Shown here: piece after piece, positions 35,610-44,894 of the stretch
Layout: the number at the start of each line of letters is the position of its first letter
Position numbering within the stretch: the stretch's first letter is position 1
Assembly: GCF_023656565.1 (NCBI RefSeq)
Contig: NZ_JAMOKG010000002.1
Span: 253,619 to 317,618 of the forward strand
Direction of reading: 5' to 3'
From: Flavobacterium tyrosinilyticum
GTDB taxonomy: Bacteria; Bacteroidota; Bacteroidia; Flavobacteriales; Flavobacteriaceae
Length of the DNA: 64,000 nucleotides
Made by a program: the position numbers and the translations under genes
Notes under the pieces: model-generated
The model's input: the letters and a program-made list of their open reading frames with translations, nothing else
The model's database searches: none
What the model was told of the DNA's origin: nothing

Positions 35610-38600
35610 ATGCAGAATAAAGGACTTATTAAATTTTTCGCAATTCTATTTGCATTGGTAAGTATTTACCAACTATCATTCACTTTTGTGGCAAATGGCG
35701 TCAAAAGTGAAGCTAAAGCTTTTGCAGGAGATAATCCTGATAAAGAGCTGAAATATTTAGATTCTATTGGTAAAGAAAAAGTATTAAACCTTGGTTTTAC
35801 TGATTTCACTTACAACGAAGTGAAAAACAAACAACTTAATAAAGGTCTTGACTTAGAAGGAGGAATCAACGTGATTCTTCAAATTTCTATTAAAGATGTA
35901 TTAAAAGGTTTGGCTAATAATTCTAAAAATCCAGTTTTTAATAAATCATTAGCTGATGCATCTGCAAATTTAGAAGGAAACAAAACGTATTTAAATAAGT
36001 TTTTTGAAGCTTTTGAAGCAAATTCAAAAGGTTCTGTAAAATTGGCATCTCCAGATATTTTCGCTAACAGAAGCCTTCAAGGAGAAGGTGGAGTAGACTT
36101 TCAAATGTCTGATGCACAAGTTCAAAAAGTTATCAAAAGAAAAGTTGATGAGTCTGTAGAAAGTGCTTTTAAAGTATTAAGAGAGCGTATCGACAAATTT
36201 GGTGTTACACAGCCAAACATCCAAAAATTAGGAGAAACAGGAAGAATCTTAGTAGAGCTTCCAGGTGCTAAGGATGTTGATAGAATTAAAAAATTATTAG
36301 GAGGAAAAGCGCAATTAGAGTTCTGGGAAACTTTTAAAATTGAAGAAATTGGTAATTTCTTAGTTTCTGCTAATGAGGCTTTAAAGAAAACTGAAGTTAA
36401 AAAGACTGAAACTAAAACAGTTGTTAAAGATTCTTTGAATGCATTATTAACAGATGCTAAAGATTCTTCAGATGTTAAAAAAGGAAACAATCCTTTATTT
36501 GATAAAATAATTGGTAATGGTGGCGGACCAGTTTTAGGATACTTTGCTCCTAAAGATACTGCTACTATCAACGAATATTTTAAAAGACCAGAAATTAGAG
36601 TTTTATTGGGTGCTGACCAACACTATGCAAAATTTGTATGGAGCAAGCCAACAACTATAAAAGACCCTAAAGCTAAAGATGTAAAAAGCGCAGCTGATAT
36701 TGAAGTTGTAGAATTATATGCATTAAAAGGAAACAGAGACAATAACCCAGCTATGAGTGGCGGTGTTGTAACTGATGCAAAAGATACTTTTGACCAAATG
36801 GGTAAACCTGCAGTTTCTATGCAGATGAACAGCCAAGGTGCTAAAGTTTGGGAAGAGTTAACAGGAAGAGCTTTTGCTCAAAAAAGCTACATTGCTATTG
36901 TATTAGATGATATCGTATATTCTGCTCCAGGTGTAACAAGCGGTCCTATTGCTGGAGGAAGATCTGAGATTACAGGTTCATTTGATGTAGCTGAAACTAA
37001 AGATTTAGCAAACGTATTAAATGCAGGTAAATTACCAGCTTCTGCAGATATTATCCAGTCAACTGTTGTTGGTCCATCTTTAGGGCAAGCGGCTATTGAT
37101 GCAGGTACAATCTCTTCTGTATTAGGTTTCTTATTAGTTTGTGTTTGGATGGTATTCTATTACGGTAAAGCAGGTTGGTATGCAAATCTTGCTTTATTAT
37201 TGAACTTACTATTCTTATTCGGAATTATGGCAAGTTTTGGTTTTGTATTAACATTGCCGGGTATTGCAGGTATCGTACTTACATTAGGTACAGCGGTAGA
37301 TGCGAACATTATTATCTACGAAAGAGCGAAAGAGGAATTGCGTGAAGGTAAATCACTTTCTGAAGCAGTTGCGGCTTCTTACGGATGGCATGGTGCAATG
37401 CGTTCTATTATCGATGCTAACGTTACTCACGTTTTAACTGGAGCGATCTTGTTTATTTTTGGAACAGGTCCTATTAAAGGTTTCGCGTTAACATTGTTAA
37501 TTGGTATCGTAACTTCATTGTTTACATCAATCTTTATTGCTAGAATCTTTATTGATAGAAACATTGCAGGAAAAGGGGATTTAACTTTCTCTACAAATAT
37601 TACTAAAAACTGGTTTACTAATTTCCACTTTGATTTTATCAAAGTGAAAAAATTCACTTATATCTTCTCTTCTATTGTAACAGTAGTAAGTTTAACTTCT
37701 ATTTTCTTTATTAATGGTTTAGATGAAGGTGTTGATTTTGTTGGAGGTAGAACTTTCCAAGTTAAATTTGAAAAACCAGTTGATGCAACTGCTGTTTCAG
37801 ATGAATTATCTGCAGCTTTCGGTACTCCGGTTGAGGCTAAAATTTTAGGAGATGATGATCAATTGAAAATCACTACTAAATATAAAATTAAAGAAGATGG
37901 TGTAGCTATTGATGAAGAAGTGAATCAAAAATTATATGCTTCTTTACAAAAATATTTCCCGAATACTTCTTACGAGAAATTCATTAACTCTTTCGACGGT
38001 AAAAAAGTTGGTGTTTTGCAAGCTTCTAAAGTTGGGGCTTCTATCTCTGAGGATATTAAAACTAACTCATACTGGGCAGTTCTTGGTGCGATGGCAGTTA
38101 TTTTCTTATACTTAATGGTGTCTTTCCGTAAATGGCAGTATTCATTAGGTGCGATTGCAGCTGTTGCGCACGACGTAATCTTTGTATTAGGAATTTACTC
38201 TTTATGCTACAAATTCATGCCATTCCACATGGAAATGGATCAGCACTTTATCGCTGCGATCTTGACTGTAATTGGTTACTCTATGAACGATACGGTAATT
38301 GTATTTGACAGGGTGAGAGAGTTTATCATCGGAAACCGTAAAGGAAGTTTCGAAGATATCGTAAACGCTTCTATTAATACTACATTATCAAGAACATTGA
38401 ATACTTCATTAATGATGATTATCGTATTATTAACGATGTTTATCTTCGGTGGAGAATCTATCAGAGGATTTATCTTCGCAATGTTAATCGGTATTATCGT
38501 TGGTACTTACTCTTCATTATTTATCGCTACTCCTGTATTGGTTGATACGATTTCTAGTGATGAGAAACACACAATCGAAGACAAACATAATAAAGCATAA
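35610..38600 (+). CDS. secDF: Fused protein translocase subunit SecDF
   Basis: 996 residues, SecD and SecF in one chain as usual in Bacteroidota. It uses the proton gradient to help pull proteins through SecYEG. SecD part: first helix at the N-terminus, DLEGGINVILQI, a long periplasmic domain with ERIDKFGVTQPNIQKLG, then five helices with GTAVDANIIIYERAKEELREG. SecF part from about residue 685: GVDFVGGRTFQV, then helices with ILTVIGYSMNDTVIVFDRVRE. A Lys/Thr/Asp-rich stretch (about 255-300) in the periplasmic domain looks like a lineage-specific insert. Terminator at 38621. Confidence 0.95.
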   Translation: MQNKGLIKFFAILFALVSIYQLSFTFVANGVKSEAKAFAGDNPDKELKYLDSIGKEKVLNLGFTDFTYNEVKNKQLNKGLDLEGGINVILQISIKDVLKGLANNSKNPVFNKSLADASANLEGNKTYLNKFFEAFEANSKGSVKLASPDIFANRSLQGEGGVDFQMSDAQVQKVIKRKVDESVESAFKVLRERIDKFGVTQPNIQKLGETGRILVELPGAKDVDRIKKLLGGKAQLEFWETFKIEEIGNFLVSANEALKKTEVKKTETKTVVKDSLNALLTDAKDSSDVKKGNNPLFDKIIGNGGGPVLGYFAPKDTATINEYFKRPEIRVLLGADQHYAKFVWSKPTTIKDPKAKDVKSAADIEVVELYALKGNRDNNPAMSGGVVTDAKDTFDQMGKPAVSMQMNSQGAKVWEELTGRAFAQKSYIAIVLDDIVYSAPGVTSGPIAGGRSEITGSFDVAETKDLANVLNAGKLPASADIIQSTVVGPSLGQAAIDAGTISSVLGFLLVCVWMVFYYGKAGWYANLALLLNLLFLFGIMASFGFVLTLPGIAGIVLTLGTAVDANIIIYERAKEELREGKSLSEAVAASYGWHGAMRSIIDANVTHVLTGAILFIFGTGPIKGFALTLLIGIVTSLFTSIFIARIFIDRNIAGKGDLTFSTNITKNWFTNFHFDFIKVKKFTYIFSSIVTVVSLTSIFFINGLDEGVDFVGGRTFQVKFEKPVDATAVSDELSAAFGTPVEAKILGDDDQLKITTKYKIKEDGVAIDEEVNQKLYASLQKYFPNTSYEKFINSFDGKKVGVLQASKVGASISEDIKTNSYWAVLGAMAVIFLYLMVSFRKWQYSLGAIAAVAHDVIFVLGIYSLCYKFMPFHMEMDQHFIAAILTVIGYSMNDTVIVFDRVREFIIGNRKGSFEDIVNASINTTLSRTLNTSLMMIIVLLTMFIFGGESIRGFIFAMLIGIIVGTYSSLFIATPVLVDTISSDEKHTIEDKHNKA

Positions 38601-38620
38601 TTACTGTTTTAATTATATAA

Positions 38621-38654
38621 AAAAAAGATCCAGCGAAAGCTGGATCTTTTTTTT
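38621..38654 (+). terminator. Terminator of secDF
   Basis: GATCCAGC and GCTGGATC around a GAAA tetraloop, A-run before and eight Ts after. It rules out the ATG at 38655 as the start of the next gene. Confidence 0.92.
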
Positions 38655-38687
38655 ATGCTATATTTAAATAGAATTTTAAAAAGATTT

Positions 38688-39299
38688 ATGACAAGAAAAT
38701 TACTTTTAGTTTTATTGTTTCTTATAGCTGTAAAAAGCACTGCCCAGAAAGATGATTCAAATTTTTCTTTAGGTTTTAATTATGGTTTTGGAAGTGAATT
38801 TAGTAATAGAAACTATACATTTACAAACCACTTTTATAAAGTTCAGCTATATTACAAAATAAAGGAAACAAAGCATTTTCAGTATCAGATTTTAGTTCAG
38901 CCGGAGGTTAATTTTGCTGAGCATCAATTATTGAATTTCTATTTTGTAAAGCCTGAAACACCAAACTATCAGGAAAAAAGAGATGAATATACCCGCTTAA
39001 AAGATGTTCGCGAATATGTGCTTAATTGTGGTTTTTTGATTCGTAAACCTATAGGTGAAGTTTGTTCTTTTTATGTTTTAGGCAGTATTGGTCCTATGAT
39101 TACAGATACAGAAACAGAGCGAATTTCTAAAGGTTTTGCTTTTGCCGATGTTTTAGCGGTCGGTTTCACTGCAAGTTGTAATAAATTTCAGTTTGATATT
39201 CGTCCAAGTATAAGACATGTTTCTAATGCTGGATTAGGAAGCAGTAATGCAGGCTATAATACAAAGAATATTGAATTTGGTATATCTTATCAATTATAA
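38688..39299 (+). CDS. PagL-like lipid A deacylase / acyloxyacyl hydrolase family barrel
   Basis: 203 residues from the ATG at 38688; an in-frame ATG at 38655 abuts the T-run of the preceding terminator. Signal peptide about 1-19 (ending KSTAQ), then an eight-strand-sized outer-membrane barrel. Near the C-terminus, RHVSNAGLGSSNAGYN followed by IEFGISYQL matches the PagL pattern H-x-S-N with a downstream Glu, the proposed His/Ser/Glu triad that removes a 3-O-linked acyl chain from lipid A. The overall similarity outside that block cannot be judged by eye. Confidence 0.7.
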   Translation: MTRKLLLVLLFLIAVKSTAQKDDSNFSLGFNYGFGSEFSNRNYTFTNHFYKVQLYYKIKETKHFQYQILVQPEVNFAEHQLLNFYFVKPETPNYQEKRDEYTRLKDVREYVLNCGFLIRKPIGEVCSFYVLGSIGPMITDTETERISKGFAFADVLAVGFTASCNKFQFDIRPSIRHVSNAGLGSSNAGYNTKNIEFGISYQL

Positions 39300-39303
39300 A
39301 AAG

Positions 39304-39337
39304 AAGAAGCCCAATACGTACGATATTGGGCTTCTTT
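39304..39337. terminator. Bidirectional terminator between the PagL-like gene and lgt
   Basis: A 13-bp perfect stem (AAGAAGCCCAATA with its complement) around a 7-nt loop, between convergent genes. Confidence 0.88.
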
Positions 39338-39354
39338 ATGTAGAGTAATTGATT

Positions 39355-40287
39355 TTATGCTTCAGCTAAAGGATTTCTCTGAGCTCTTATGATAAAGAAA
39401 AGTCCAATAATGATAAAGGGTATGCTTAACCATTGTCCTGTCGAAAATAAACCTAATTCGCTTTCAAAACCTCCTTGGCTTTCTTTTACAAATTCTACAA
39501 CGAAACGAACAGCAAATAATAACACTAAAAATAGTCCGAATAAAAGACCAGATTTAAGTCTTGCATTTGTTCTCCAGTATAAAAAGAATAAAATAGCGAA
39601 TACAAATACGTAACAGAAAGCTTCATATAATTGGGTTGGATGTCTTGATGGAACTTCTGCTAATAATGTTGCAAATTTTGGATCGGTTGCAATTGCGGTA
39701 TAGGCTTCTTTCGGGTCTGCGATTCCCGTTTTCTGCACTGCTTCGGCTTTGCTGAATGTATCATGAAGAAATCGAATTCCGAATGCAGAATTAGTTTCAT
39801 GACCAATAATTTCAGAGTTGAAGAAGTTTCCTAAACGCACAAAAATAGCACCGCTTGCAACAGGAATTACTACACGGTCTAATATCCATAATAAAGAGCG
39901 TTTTAGTATTTTTTTGCTATAGTAGTACATTGCAATAATAATTGCAATTGCAGCTCCGTGACTTGCTAATCCTTGGAAACCTGTGAATTGAAACTCAGGC
40001 TCGAATTTAAATGGCAGGAAAATTTCAAGTAAATGATTTCTGAAATATTCCCAATCATAAAAGAAAACATGACCTAAACGTGCTCCAATCAAGGTTGCTA
40101 GAACAGTCCAAACAAACAAAGAATCTAGTTTTTCAATTGATTCATTTTCTCTTTCGAAAATCTTTTTCATTAAGAACCATCCTAAACCAAAAGCAATTAC
40201 AAACATTAAGCTGTAATAGCGAATCATAAAAAATCCTAAGTTGATTCCCTCAGAAGGATTCCAAACTAAATTTAAGGCGTGTGTCAT
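39355..40287 (-). CDS. lgt: Prolipoprotein diacylglyceryl transferase
   Basis: 310 residues, seven membrane segments. Transfers diacylglycerol from phosphatidylglycerol to the lipobox Cys of prelipoproteins. The family marks are visible: YSLMFVIAFGLGWFLM, ARLGHVFFYDWEYF, GLASHGAAIAI (conserved HGA), RLGNFFNSEIIGHETNSAFG with the essential Arg, and PSRHPTQLYEAFCY. It neighbours yidD, with a 64-bp spacer, as in other Flavobacteriia. Confidence 0.94.
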   Translation of the reverse strand: MTHALNLVWNPSEGINLGFFMIRYYSLMFVIAFGLGWFLMKKIFERENESIEKLDSLFVWTVLATLIGARLGHVFFYDWEYFRNHLLEIFLPFKFEPEFQFTGFQGLASHGAAIAIIIAMYYYSKKILKRSLLWILDRVVIPVASGAIFVRLGNFFNSEIIGHETNSAFGIRFLHDTFSKAEAVQKTGIADPKEAYTAIATDPKFATLLAEVPSRHPTQLYEAFCYVFVFAILFFLYWRTNARLKSGLLFGLFLVLLFAVRFVVEFVKESQGGFESELGLFSTGQWLSIPFIIIGLFFIIRAQRNPLAEA

Positions 40288-40351
40288 GTATAAATGTTTT
40301 TATATAGCTGTAAAAATAAATATTTAATGTAAAGTACCGCTTTCTAAAAAG

Positions 40352-40600
40352 TTAATGTTTGTGGTTGCATTTCTTTTCTGGTACAGGATCGTAACCGGTT
40401 CTTCCCCAAGGATGACAACTCAAGATACGTTTAATGCCTAAATATCCGCCATAAAACAGTCCGTGAATTTGTAGTGCCTGAATCATATAAGTCGAACAAG
40501 TTGGCTCAAATCTGCAGGATGCAGGTGTAAATGGTGAAATGGCAGTCTGATAAAAACGGACTAACAATACAAATGGATATATTAGAATTTTTGAAAACAT
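40352..40600 (-). CDS. yidD: Membrane protein insertion efficiency factor YidD
   Basis: 82 residues, full length for the family. Helps insertion of inner-membrane proteins with YidC and Sec. The amphipathic N-terminus, [19 protein letters not shown] and [15 protein letters not shown] are the defining conserved block with its three cysteines. On the same strand upstream of lgt. Confidence 0.93.
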   Translation of the reverse strand: MFSKILIYPFVLLVRFYQTAISPFTPASCRFEPTCSTYMIQALQIHGLFYGGYLGIKRILSCHPWGRTGYDPVPEKKCNHKH

Positions 40601-40624
40601 ATTTTTTTGTATAAGTTAGTTTAT

Positions 40625-40703
40625 AGTGGTCAGTATTCAGTTTTTAGTGTGCTGTCAGTTCAAAGTTTGAATCTGAACGCTAAAACACTTAACACTGACC
40701 ACT
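40625..40703. repeat. Inverted period-7 ladder downstream of cysS
   Basis: Outer arms AGTGGTCAGT and ACTGACCACT. Inside, CAGT or TAGT recurs every 7 bp on the left and CACT-type words every 7 bp on the right. It ends 5 bp from the cysS stop. Confidence 0.7.
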
Positions 40704-40707
40704 TTTT

Positions 40708-42189
40708 TTATTGTATGCTAAAAGTAGTTCCTTCTTTTCCGTCTTTAAGCTGAATTCCTAAAGCAATTAGTTGATCGCGAATCTGGTCAGAAAGCGCAAA
40801 GTTTTTATCTGCTCTAGCTTGATTTCTCATGCCAATAAGCATATTTACTACACCTTCCAATTTATCGCTATCAGCATCAGCTGCTTTGTCATCATTAAGT
40901 CCTAAAACGTCATATACGAAAGCGTTTACCGCTGTTTTGAAATCAACTAAATCTTCACTAGAAATAGTTTCTTTACCATCTTTTAATAGATTGATATAAC
41001 GAACAGCTTCAAACAATTGCGCAATTAAAATTGGCGTATTGAAATCATCATTCATTGCATCGTAGCAAAGTTGTTTCCATGCTCCGAAATCTATTGAACT
41101 GGAACTTCCTGCAGTAATATTCGGTAAAGCATCAAGTGCTTCCATTAATCTTTTGTATCCTTTTTCGGCAGCTACAATTGCATCATCAGAAAAATCCAAA
41201 ATACTTCTGTAGTGTGCTTGAAGCATGAAAAAACGCGTCACTGAAGCAGAAAATGGTTTGCTTAAGATGTTGTTGTCTCCGCTAAGAATTTCGCCTGGAA
41301 GAATATTATTTCCAGTCGATTTTGCCATTTTCTTTCCGTTTAGGGTAAGCATGTTGGCGTGCATCCAATAATTTACTGGAGCCTGACCAGTGCAAGCTTC
41401 GTTTTGAGCGATTTCACATTCGTGGTGTGGAAATTTTAAATCCATTCCACCTCCGTGAATGTCAAAATGGTTGCCAAGGTATTTAGTACTCATTGCAGTA
41501 CATTCCAAATGCCATCCAGGAAAACCATCGCTCCAAGGAGAAGGCCATCTCATGATATGTTCCGGCTCGGCTTTTTTCCATAATGCAAAATCTTGTGGGT
41601 TTCTCTTGTCAGATTGTCCGTCAAGATCACGCGTATTTGCCAACATATCGTCGATATTTCTACCGCTTAAGATGCCGTAATTATTGGTTTCGTTGTATTT
41701 TACAACATCAAAATATACAGATCCATTGGCAACATAACCGATGCCTTTATCTATGATTTTTTTAATAATTTCGATTTGCTCAATAATATGGCCTGTCGCT
41801 GTAGGTTCAATGCTTGGCGGTAAAAAGTTGAACGCTTTTAGAATATTATGAAAATCTACAGTATAGCGCTGTACAACTTCCATTGGTTCCAATTGCTCCA
41901 AACGTGCTTTTTTAGCAATTTTATCTTCACCTTCATCCACATCATCTACGATATGCCCAACATCGGTAATATTTCGAACATATCGAACTTTATAATCCAA
42001 ATGCAGAAAATATCTGAAGATTACGTCAAAAGACATAAAAGTTCTTACGTTTCCTAAATGGACATTACTATATACGGTAGGTCCACAAACATACATTCCA
42101 ACATTTCCATCATGGATGGGTTTGAAATCTTCTTTTTCGCCAGAAAGCGAATTGTATATTTTGAGCGGTTGCGTTGTATATAATGGCAT
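40708..42189 (-). CDS. cysS: Cysteinyl-tRNA synthetase
   Basis: 493 residues, class Ia. Charges tRNA-Cys. N-terminal [19 protein letters not shown] holds the zinc Cys and the HIGH-like [38 protein letters not shown] carry zinc and active-site residues; [10 protein letters not shown] is the KMSKS loop. Anticodon-binding DALR-type helices fill the C-terminus. Length normal. The start is followed upstream by an octamer ladder. Confidence 0.95.
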   Translation of the reverse strand: MPLYTTQPLKIYNSLSGEKEDFKPIHDGNVGMYVCGPTVYSNVHLGNVRTFMSFDVIFRYFLHLDYKVRYVRNITDVGHIVDDVDEGEDKIAKKARLEQLEPMEVVQRYTVDFHNILKAFNFLPPSIEPTATGHIIEQIEIIKKIIDKGIGYVANGSVYFDVVKYNETNNYGILSGRNIDDMLANTRDLDGQSDKRNPQDFALWKKAEPEHIMRWPSPWSDGFPGWHLECTAMSTKYLGNHFDIHGGGMDLKFPHHECEIAQNEACTGQAPVNYWMHANMLTLNGKKMAKSTGNNILPGEILSGDNNILSKPFSASVTRFFMLQAHYRSILDFSDDAIVAAEKGYKRLMEALDALPNITAGSSSSIDFGAWKQLCYDAMNDDFNTPILIAQLFEAVRYINLLKDGKETISSEDLVDFKTAVNAFVYDVLGLNDDKAADADSDKLEGVVNMLIGMRNQARADKNFALSDQIRDQLIALGIQLKDGKEGTTFSIQ

Positions 42190-42198
42190 AAAATTTAT

Positions 42199-42238
42199 GT
42201 TTAACCGTTTAATCGTTTATTTGTTTAATCGTACTGAA
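42199..42238 (+). repeat. Five-octamer GTTTAATC ladder between cysS and the four-helix-bundle gene
   Basis: GTTTAACC, GTTTAATC, GTTTATTT, GTTTAATC, GTACTGAA in register. The first 32 bases differ from the ladder at 53349 at only two positions. Confidence 0.85.
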
Positions 42239-42242
42239 CGGA

Positions 42243-42608
42243 TTATTCTTGTGAAAGATAATATTTTTTTAGATTATTTATTTGATTGCAAATTTTTTCA
42301 ATTTTTTCTCGTGATGTCGTATATTCTAACTCCGAAACATAATTTAAATCCTTAGAGATAATTAAATGATTTAAAGTTTCCATTGCAGATGAATACGATA
42401 TTGTTAAAAAATGAGCTTTGTCCTTGCTTGTATTTCTTGAAGTTCCTTCAGCAATATTTGTTGCAATCGAAGATGCACTTCTTTTTATTTGAGATGTTAT
42501 TCCGAATAATTCATTTGACGGAAATTTACTAGTTAATTTATAAATATCCAAAATTAACATTCTTGCATTTTGCCACACTTCAAGCTTCTCAAAAGAAAAA
42601 ATGTACAT
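42243..42608 (-). CDS. Four-helix-bundle protein (23S rRNA intervening-sequence family)
   Basis: 121 residues of the S23/IVP family, four amphipathic helices. Conserved FEKLEVWQNARML at the start and SASSIATNIAEGTSRNTSKDKAHFL with the NIAEG motif. Members were first found in rRNA intervening sequences, but in Bacteroidota they occur as free genes of unknown function, and no rRNA is near. The gene sits between cysS and folE, with GTTTAATC octamer ladders on both sides within 5-20 bp, so it may have moved with these repeats. That last point is inference. Confidence 0.85.
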   Translation of the reverse strand: MYIFSFEKLEVWQNARMLILDIYKLTSKFPSNELFGITSQIKRSASSIATNIAEGTSRNTSKDKAHFLTISYSSAMETLNHLIISKDLNYVSELEYTTSREKIEKICNQINNLKKYYLSQE

Positions 42609-42622
42609 TTTTTTGTTTATTG

Positions 42623-42701
42623 TTAGTTTGTTTAATCGTTTAACCGAAAATTAAGTTTAACGATTAAACAATTAAACAAATTAACGATTTATCGATTAAA
42701 C
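42623..42701. repeat. Inverted octamer ladder between the four-helix-bundle gene and folE
   Basis: TTTAATCG-type octamers at 42623-42646 face five GATTAAAC-type octamers at 42662-42701. The last base of the ladder is also the last base of the folE stop codon (TAG, minus strand). Confidence 0.85.
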
Positions 42702-43372
42702 TAAAATTGAGTGTCTAGTTTAATATAGTCTAAGAATTCTCTTTTCGTTTGAGGATCTTTGAATTTTCCGCCGAACTCAGAAGTTACTGTACTGCTTTCG
42801 ATATCTTTAATACCGCGAGAGTTTACACAAAGGTGTTTTGCATCGATAACGCAAGCAACATCTTCTGTTCCTAAAGCTTTTTGTAATTCTTGAACAATCT
42901 GCATTGTAAGACGCTCCTGTACTTGAGGTCTTTTAGCATAATACTCAACGATACGATTCATTTTTGATAAACCAATCACACGTCCGCTTGAGATATAAGC
43001 CACGTGAGCACGTCCAATAATTGGCAGTAAATGGTGTTCGCAAGTAGAATAAACGGTAATGTTTTTTTCTACAAGCATTTCGCCATATTTATAATTGTTG
43101 TCAAAAGTAGAAGCTTTTGGTTGTTTTGCTGGGTTAAGACCACCAAAAATTTCCTTTACAAACATTTTTGCAACTCGGTTTGGAGTTCCTTTGATGCTGT
43201 CATCTGTCAAATCCATTCCAAGAGTTTGCAGAATGCTTTCAACATCTTTTTTAATTTTTTCTATTTTTTCTTCGTCAGTTATATCAAAAGCATCTTCTCT
43301 TAGAGGATTTTTTGCATTACTGCTAAAGTGATTATCTCCTATTTCGTCTAAAAATTCTTCGTTGTTTATCAT
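42701..43372 (-). CDS. folE: GTP cyclohydrolase I
   Basis: 223 residues. Makes dihydroneopterin triphosphate from GTP, first step of folate and tetrahydrobiopterin synthesis. STCEHHLLPIIGRAHVAYI has the zinc Cys and catalytic histidines, GLSKMNRIVEYYAKRPQVQERL and VACVIDAKHLCVNSRGI the second zinc Cys and substrate contacts. The N-terminal 40 residues are variable, as usual. Confidence 0.95.
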   Translation of the reverse strand: MINNEEFLDEIGDNHFSSNAKNPLREDAFDITDEEKIEKIKKDVESILQTLGMDLTDDSIKGTPNRVAKMFVKEIFGGLNPAKQPKASTFDNNYKYGEMLVEKNITVYSTCEHHLLPIIGRAHVAYISSGRVIGLSKMNRIVEYYAKRPQVQERLTMQIVQELQKALGTEDVACVIDAKHLCVNSRGIKDIESSTVTSEFGGKFKDPQTKREFLDYIKLDTQF

Positions 43373-43517
43373 TAAAAACTACTATTAGTATATGTATTCC
43401 TTTTTAAGGCGGTAAAGATAATTAATAAATAGGAAACCTTTTCTATCGTTTTTAGGATTTAATTACTCCTTTTTGGATATAATTTAAATTTTGAAGAGAA
43501 ATACTGTTATTAGAAAC

Positions 43518-43553
43518 AAAAAAGACAACAACGAAAAACGTTATTGTCTTTTT
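43518..43553 (-). terminator. Terminator of the class I aminotransferase gene
   Basis: AAAAGACAACAACG pairs with CGTTATTGTCTTTT with one mismatch, around an A-rich loop; T-run on the minus strand. Confidence 0.75.
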
Positions 43554-43574
43554 AAATCTATTATAATGAATTGA

Positions 43575-44771
43575 TTATCTGTTATTGTAAACCAATAAAG
43601 CTTCTTTTAGAATGTTTACGGCTGTAATCAAATCTTTTTTGTTTAAAACATAAGCAATACGAACTTGATTTAGTCCCATTCCAGGTGTCGAATAGAAGCC
43701 TTTGGCAGGAGCAATCATTACCGTTTCGCCATTTAAATTGTAACTTTCAAGCAACCATTGTGCAAAATCGTCTGAATCTTTTATTGGAAGTTCTGCAATA
43801 CAATAAAAAGCACCTTTTGGTTTTGTTACAATAACACCGTCAATTTTGTTTAATTCGGCAATCAGCGTGTTGCGGCGTTCTTTATATTCAGCAATTACTT
43901 CGTCAAAATAACTTTGAGGTGTGTCAATCGCAGCTTCGCAGGCAATTTGTTCAATTGTTGGCGGACTCAAACGTGCTTGAGCAAATTTCATTACGGTTGC
44001 TAAAACATCTTTATTTTTAGTAACCAAACAGCCAATTCTTGCTCCGCACATACTGTAGCGTTTAGAAACAGAATCAACCATGATTACATTTTGCTGTACA
44101 TCTTCTAAATTCATTACAGAAAAGTGCACATCGTCGCCGTCATATAAAAACTCACGGTACACCTCGTCAGCGATTAAGTATAAATCGTGTTTTTTAATTA
44201 AACCAGCAAGTTGTTTAATTTCTGCTTCAGAATATAAATATCCAGTCGGATTTCCAGGGTTGCAAATCAGAATGGCTTTTGTTTTTGGTGTAATTAATTT
44301 TTCGACCTCTTCAATACTTGGTAAGGCAAAAGCAGTTTCGATAGTAGAAACCAATGGAACTACAGTTGCGCTTGTTGAAGATGCAAATGCGTGATAATTA
44401 GCATAAAAAGGTTCTGGGATAATGATTTCGTCTCCAGGATCTGTAATTGTGGCCAGTGCAAAAAGTAAGGCTTCAGAACCACCAGTTGTTACAATGATGT
44501 CTTCTGTGTTAACGTTTACATTTTGGCGCTGGTAAAATTCTGCTAATTTTTTTCTATAGCTTTCATATCCGGCAGACGGACTGTATTCTATAAGAGTTAA
44601 ATCAATATTTTTTACCGCCTCGATGGCCACTTCCGGTGTCTTGATATCCGGTTGACCAATGTTTAAGTGATACACCTTGTGTCCTTTTTTCTTTGCTAAA
44701 TCAGCAAAAGGAGCCAGCTTGCGTATCGGAGATTCGGGCATGTTTCTTCCCTTGAGTGAAATTGTCGGCAT
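43575..44771 (-). CDS. Class I/II PLP-dependent aminotransferase
   Basis: 398 residues, fold type I, aspartate/aromatic-like group. HLNIGQPDIKTP, TTGGSEALLFAL, ICNPGNPTGYLYS (substrate Asn and Pro), LIADEVYREFLYDG and SVSKRYSMCGARIGCL with the PLP lysine are all present, ending in VRIAY. Transaminates an amino acid with 2-oxoglutarate; aspartate or branched/aromatic substrates cannot be separated by eye. It is divergent from the protease-like gene at 44895. Confidence 0.88.
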   Translation of the reverse strand: MPTISLKGRNMPESPIRKLAPFADLAKKKGHKVYHLNIGQPDIKTPEVAIEAVKNIDLTLIEYSPSAGYESYRKKLAEFYQRQNVNVNTEDIIVTTGGSEALLFALATITDPGDEIIIPEPFYANYHAFASSTSATVVPLVSTIETAFALPSIEEVEKLITPKTKAILICNPGNPTGYLYSEAEIKQLAGLIKKHDLYLIADEVYREFLYDGDDVHFSVMNLEDVQQNVIMVDSVSKRYSMCGARIGCLVTKNKDVLATVMKFAQARLSPPTIEQIACEAAIDTPQSYFDEVIAEYKERRNTLIAELNKIDGVIVTKPKGAFYCIAELPIKDSDDFAQWLLESYNLNGETVMIAPAKGFYSTPGMGLNQVRIAYVLNKKDLITAVNILKEALLVYNNR

Positions 44772-44894
44772 GAGTATAAATTATTGAAGTGCAAATTTGC
44801 ATATTTTTTTCGTATTTAACGTAAATAATAAGGGTACTTCCAAAAATGTAACAATAATAAATATATTTACTAATTTTATAATAAAATATTGTCA

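Noticed and set aside
36122..36571. 149-codon reading frame on the minus strand
   Set aside because: It lies wholly within secDF, is a compositional shadow and has no recognisable motif.
38655..38687. Longer N-terminus of the PagL-like protein
   Set aside because: The ATG touches the T-run of the secDF terminator, and the downstream ATG begins a clean signal peptide.
40625..40703. Rho-independent terminator of cysS
   Set aside because: The T-run is on the plus-strand side, while cysS is transcribed on the minus strand; only an inverted repeat is supported.
42243..42608. rRNA intervening sequence
   Set aside because: The encoded protein belongs to that family, but no 23S rRNA sequence surrounds it.
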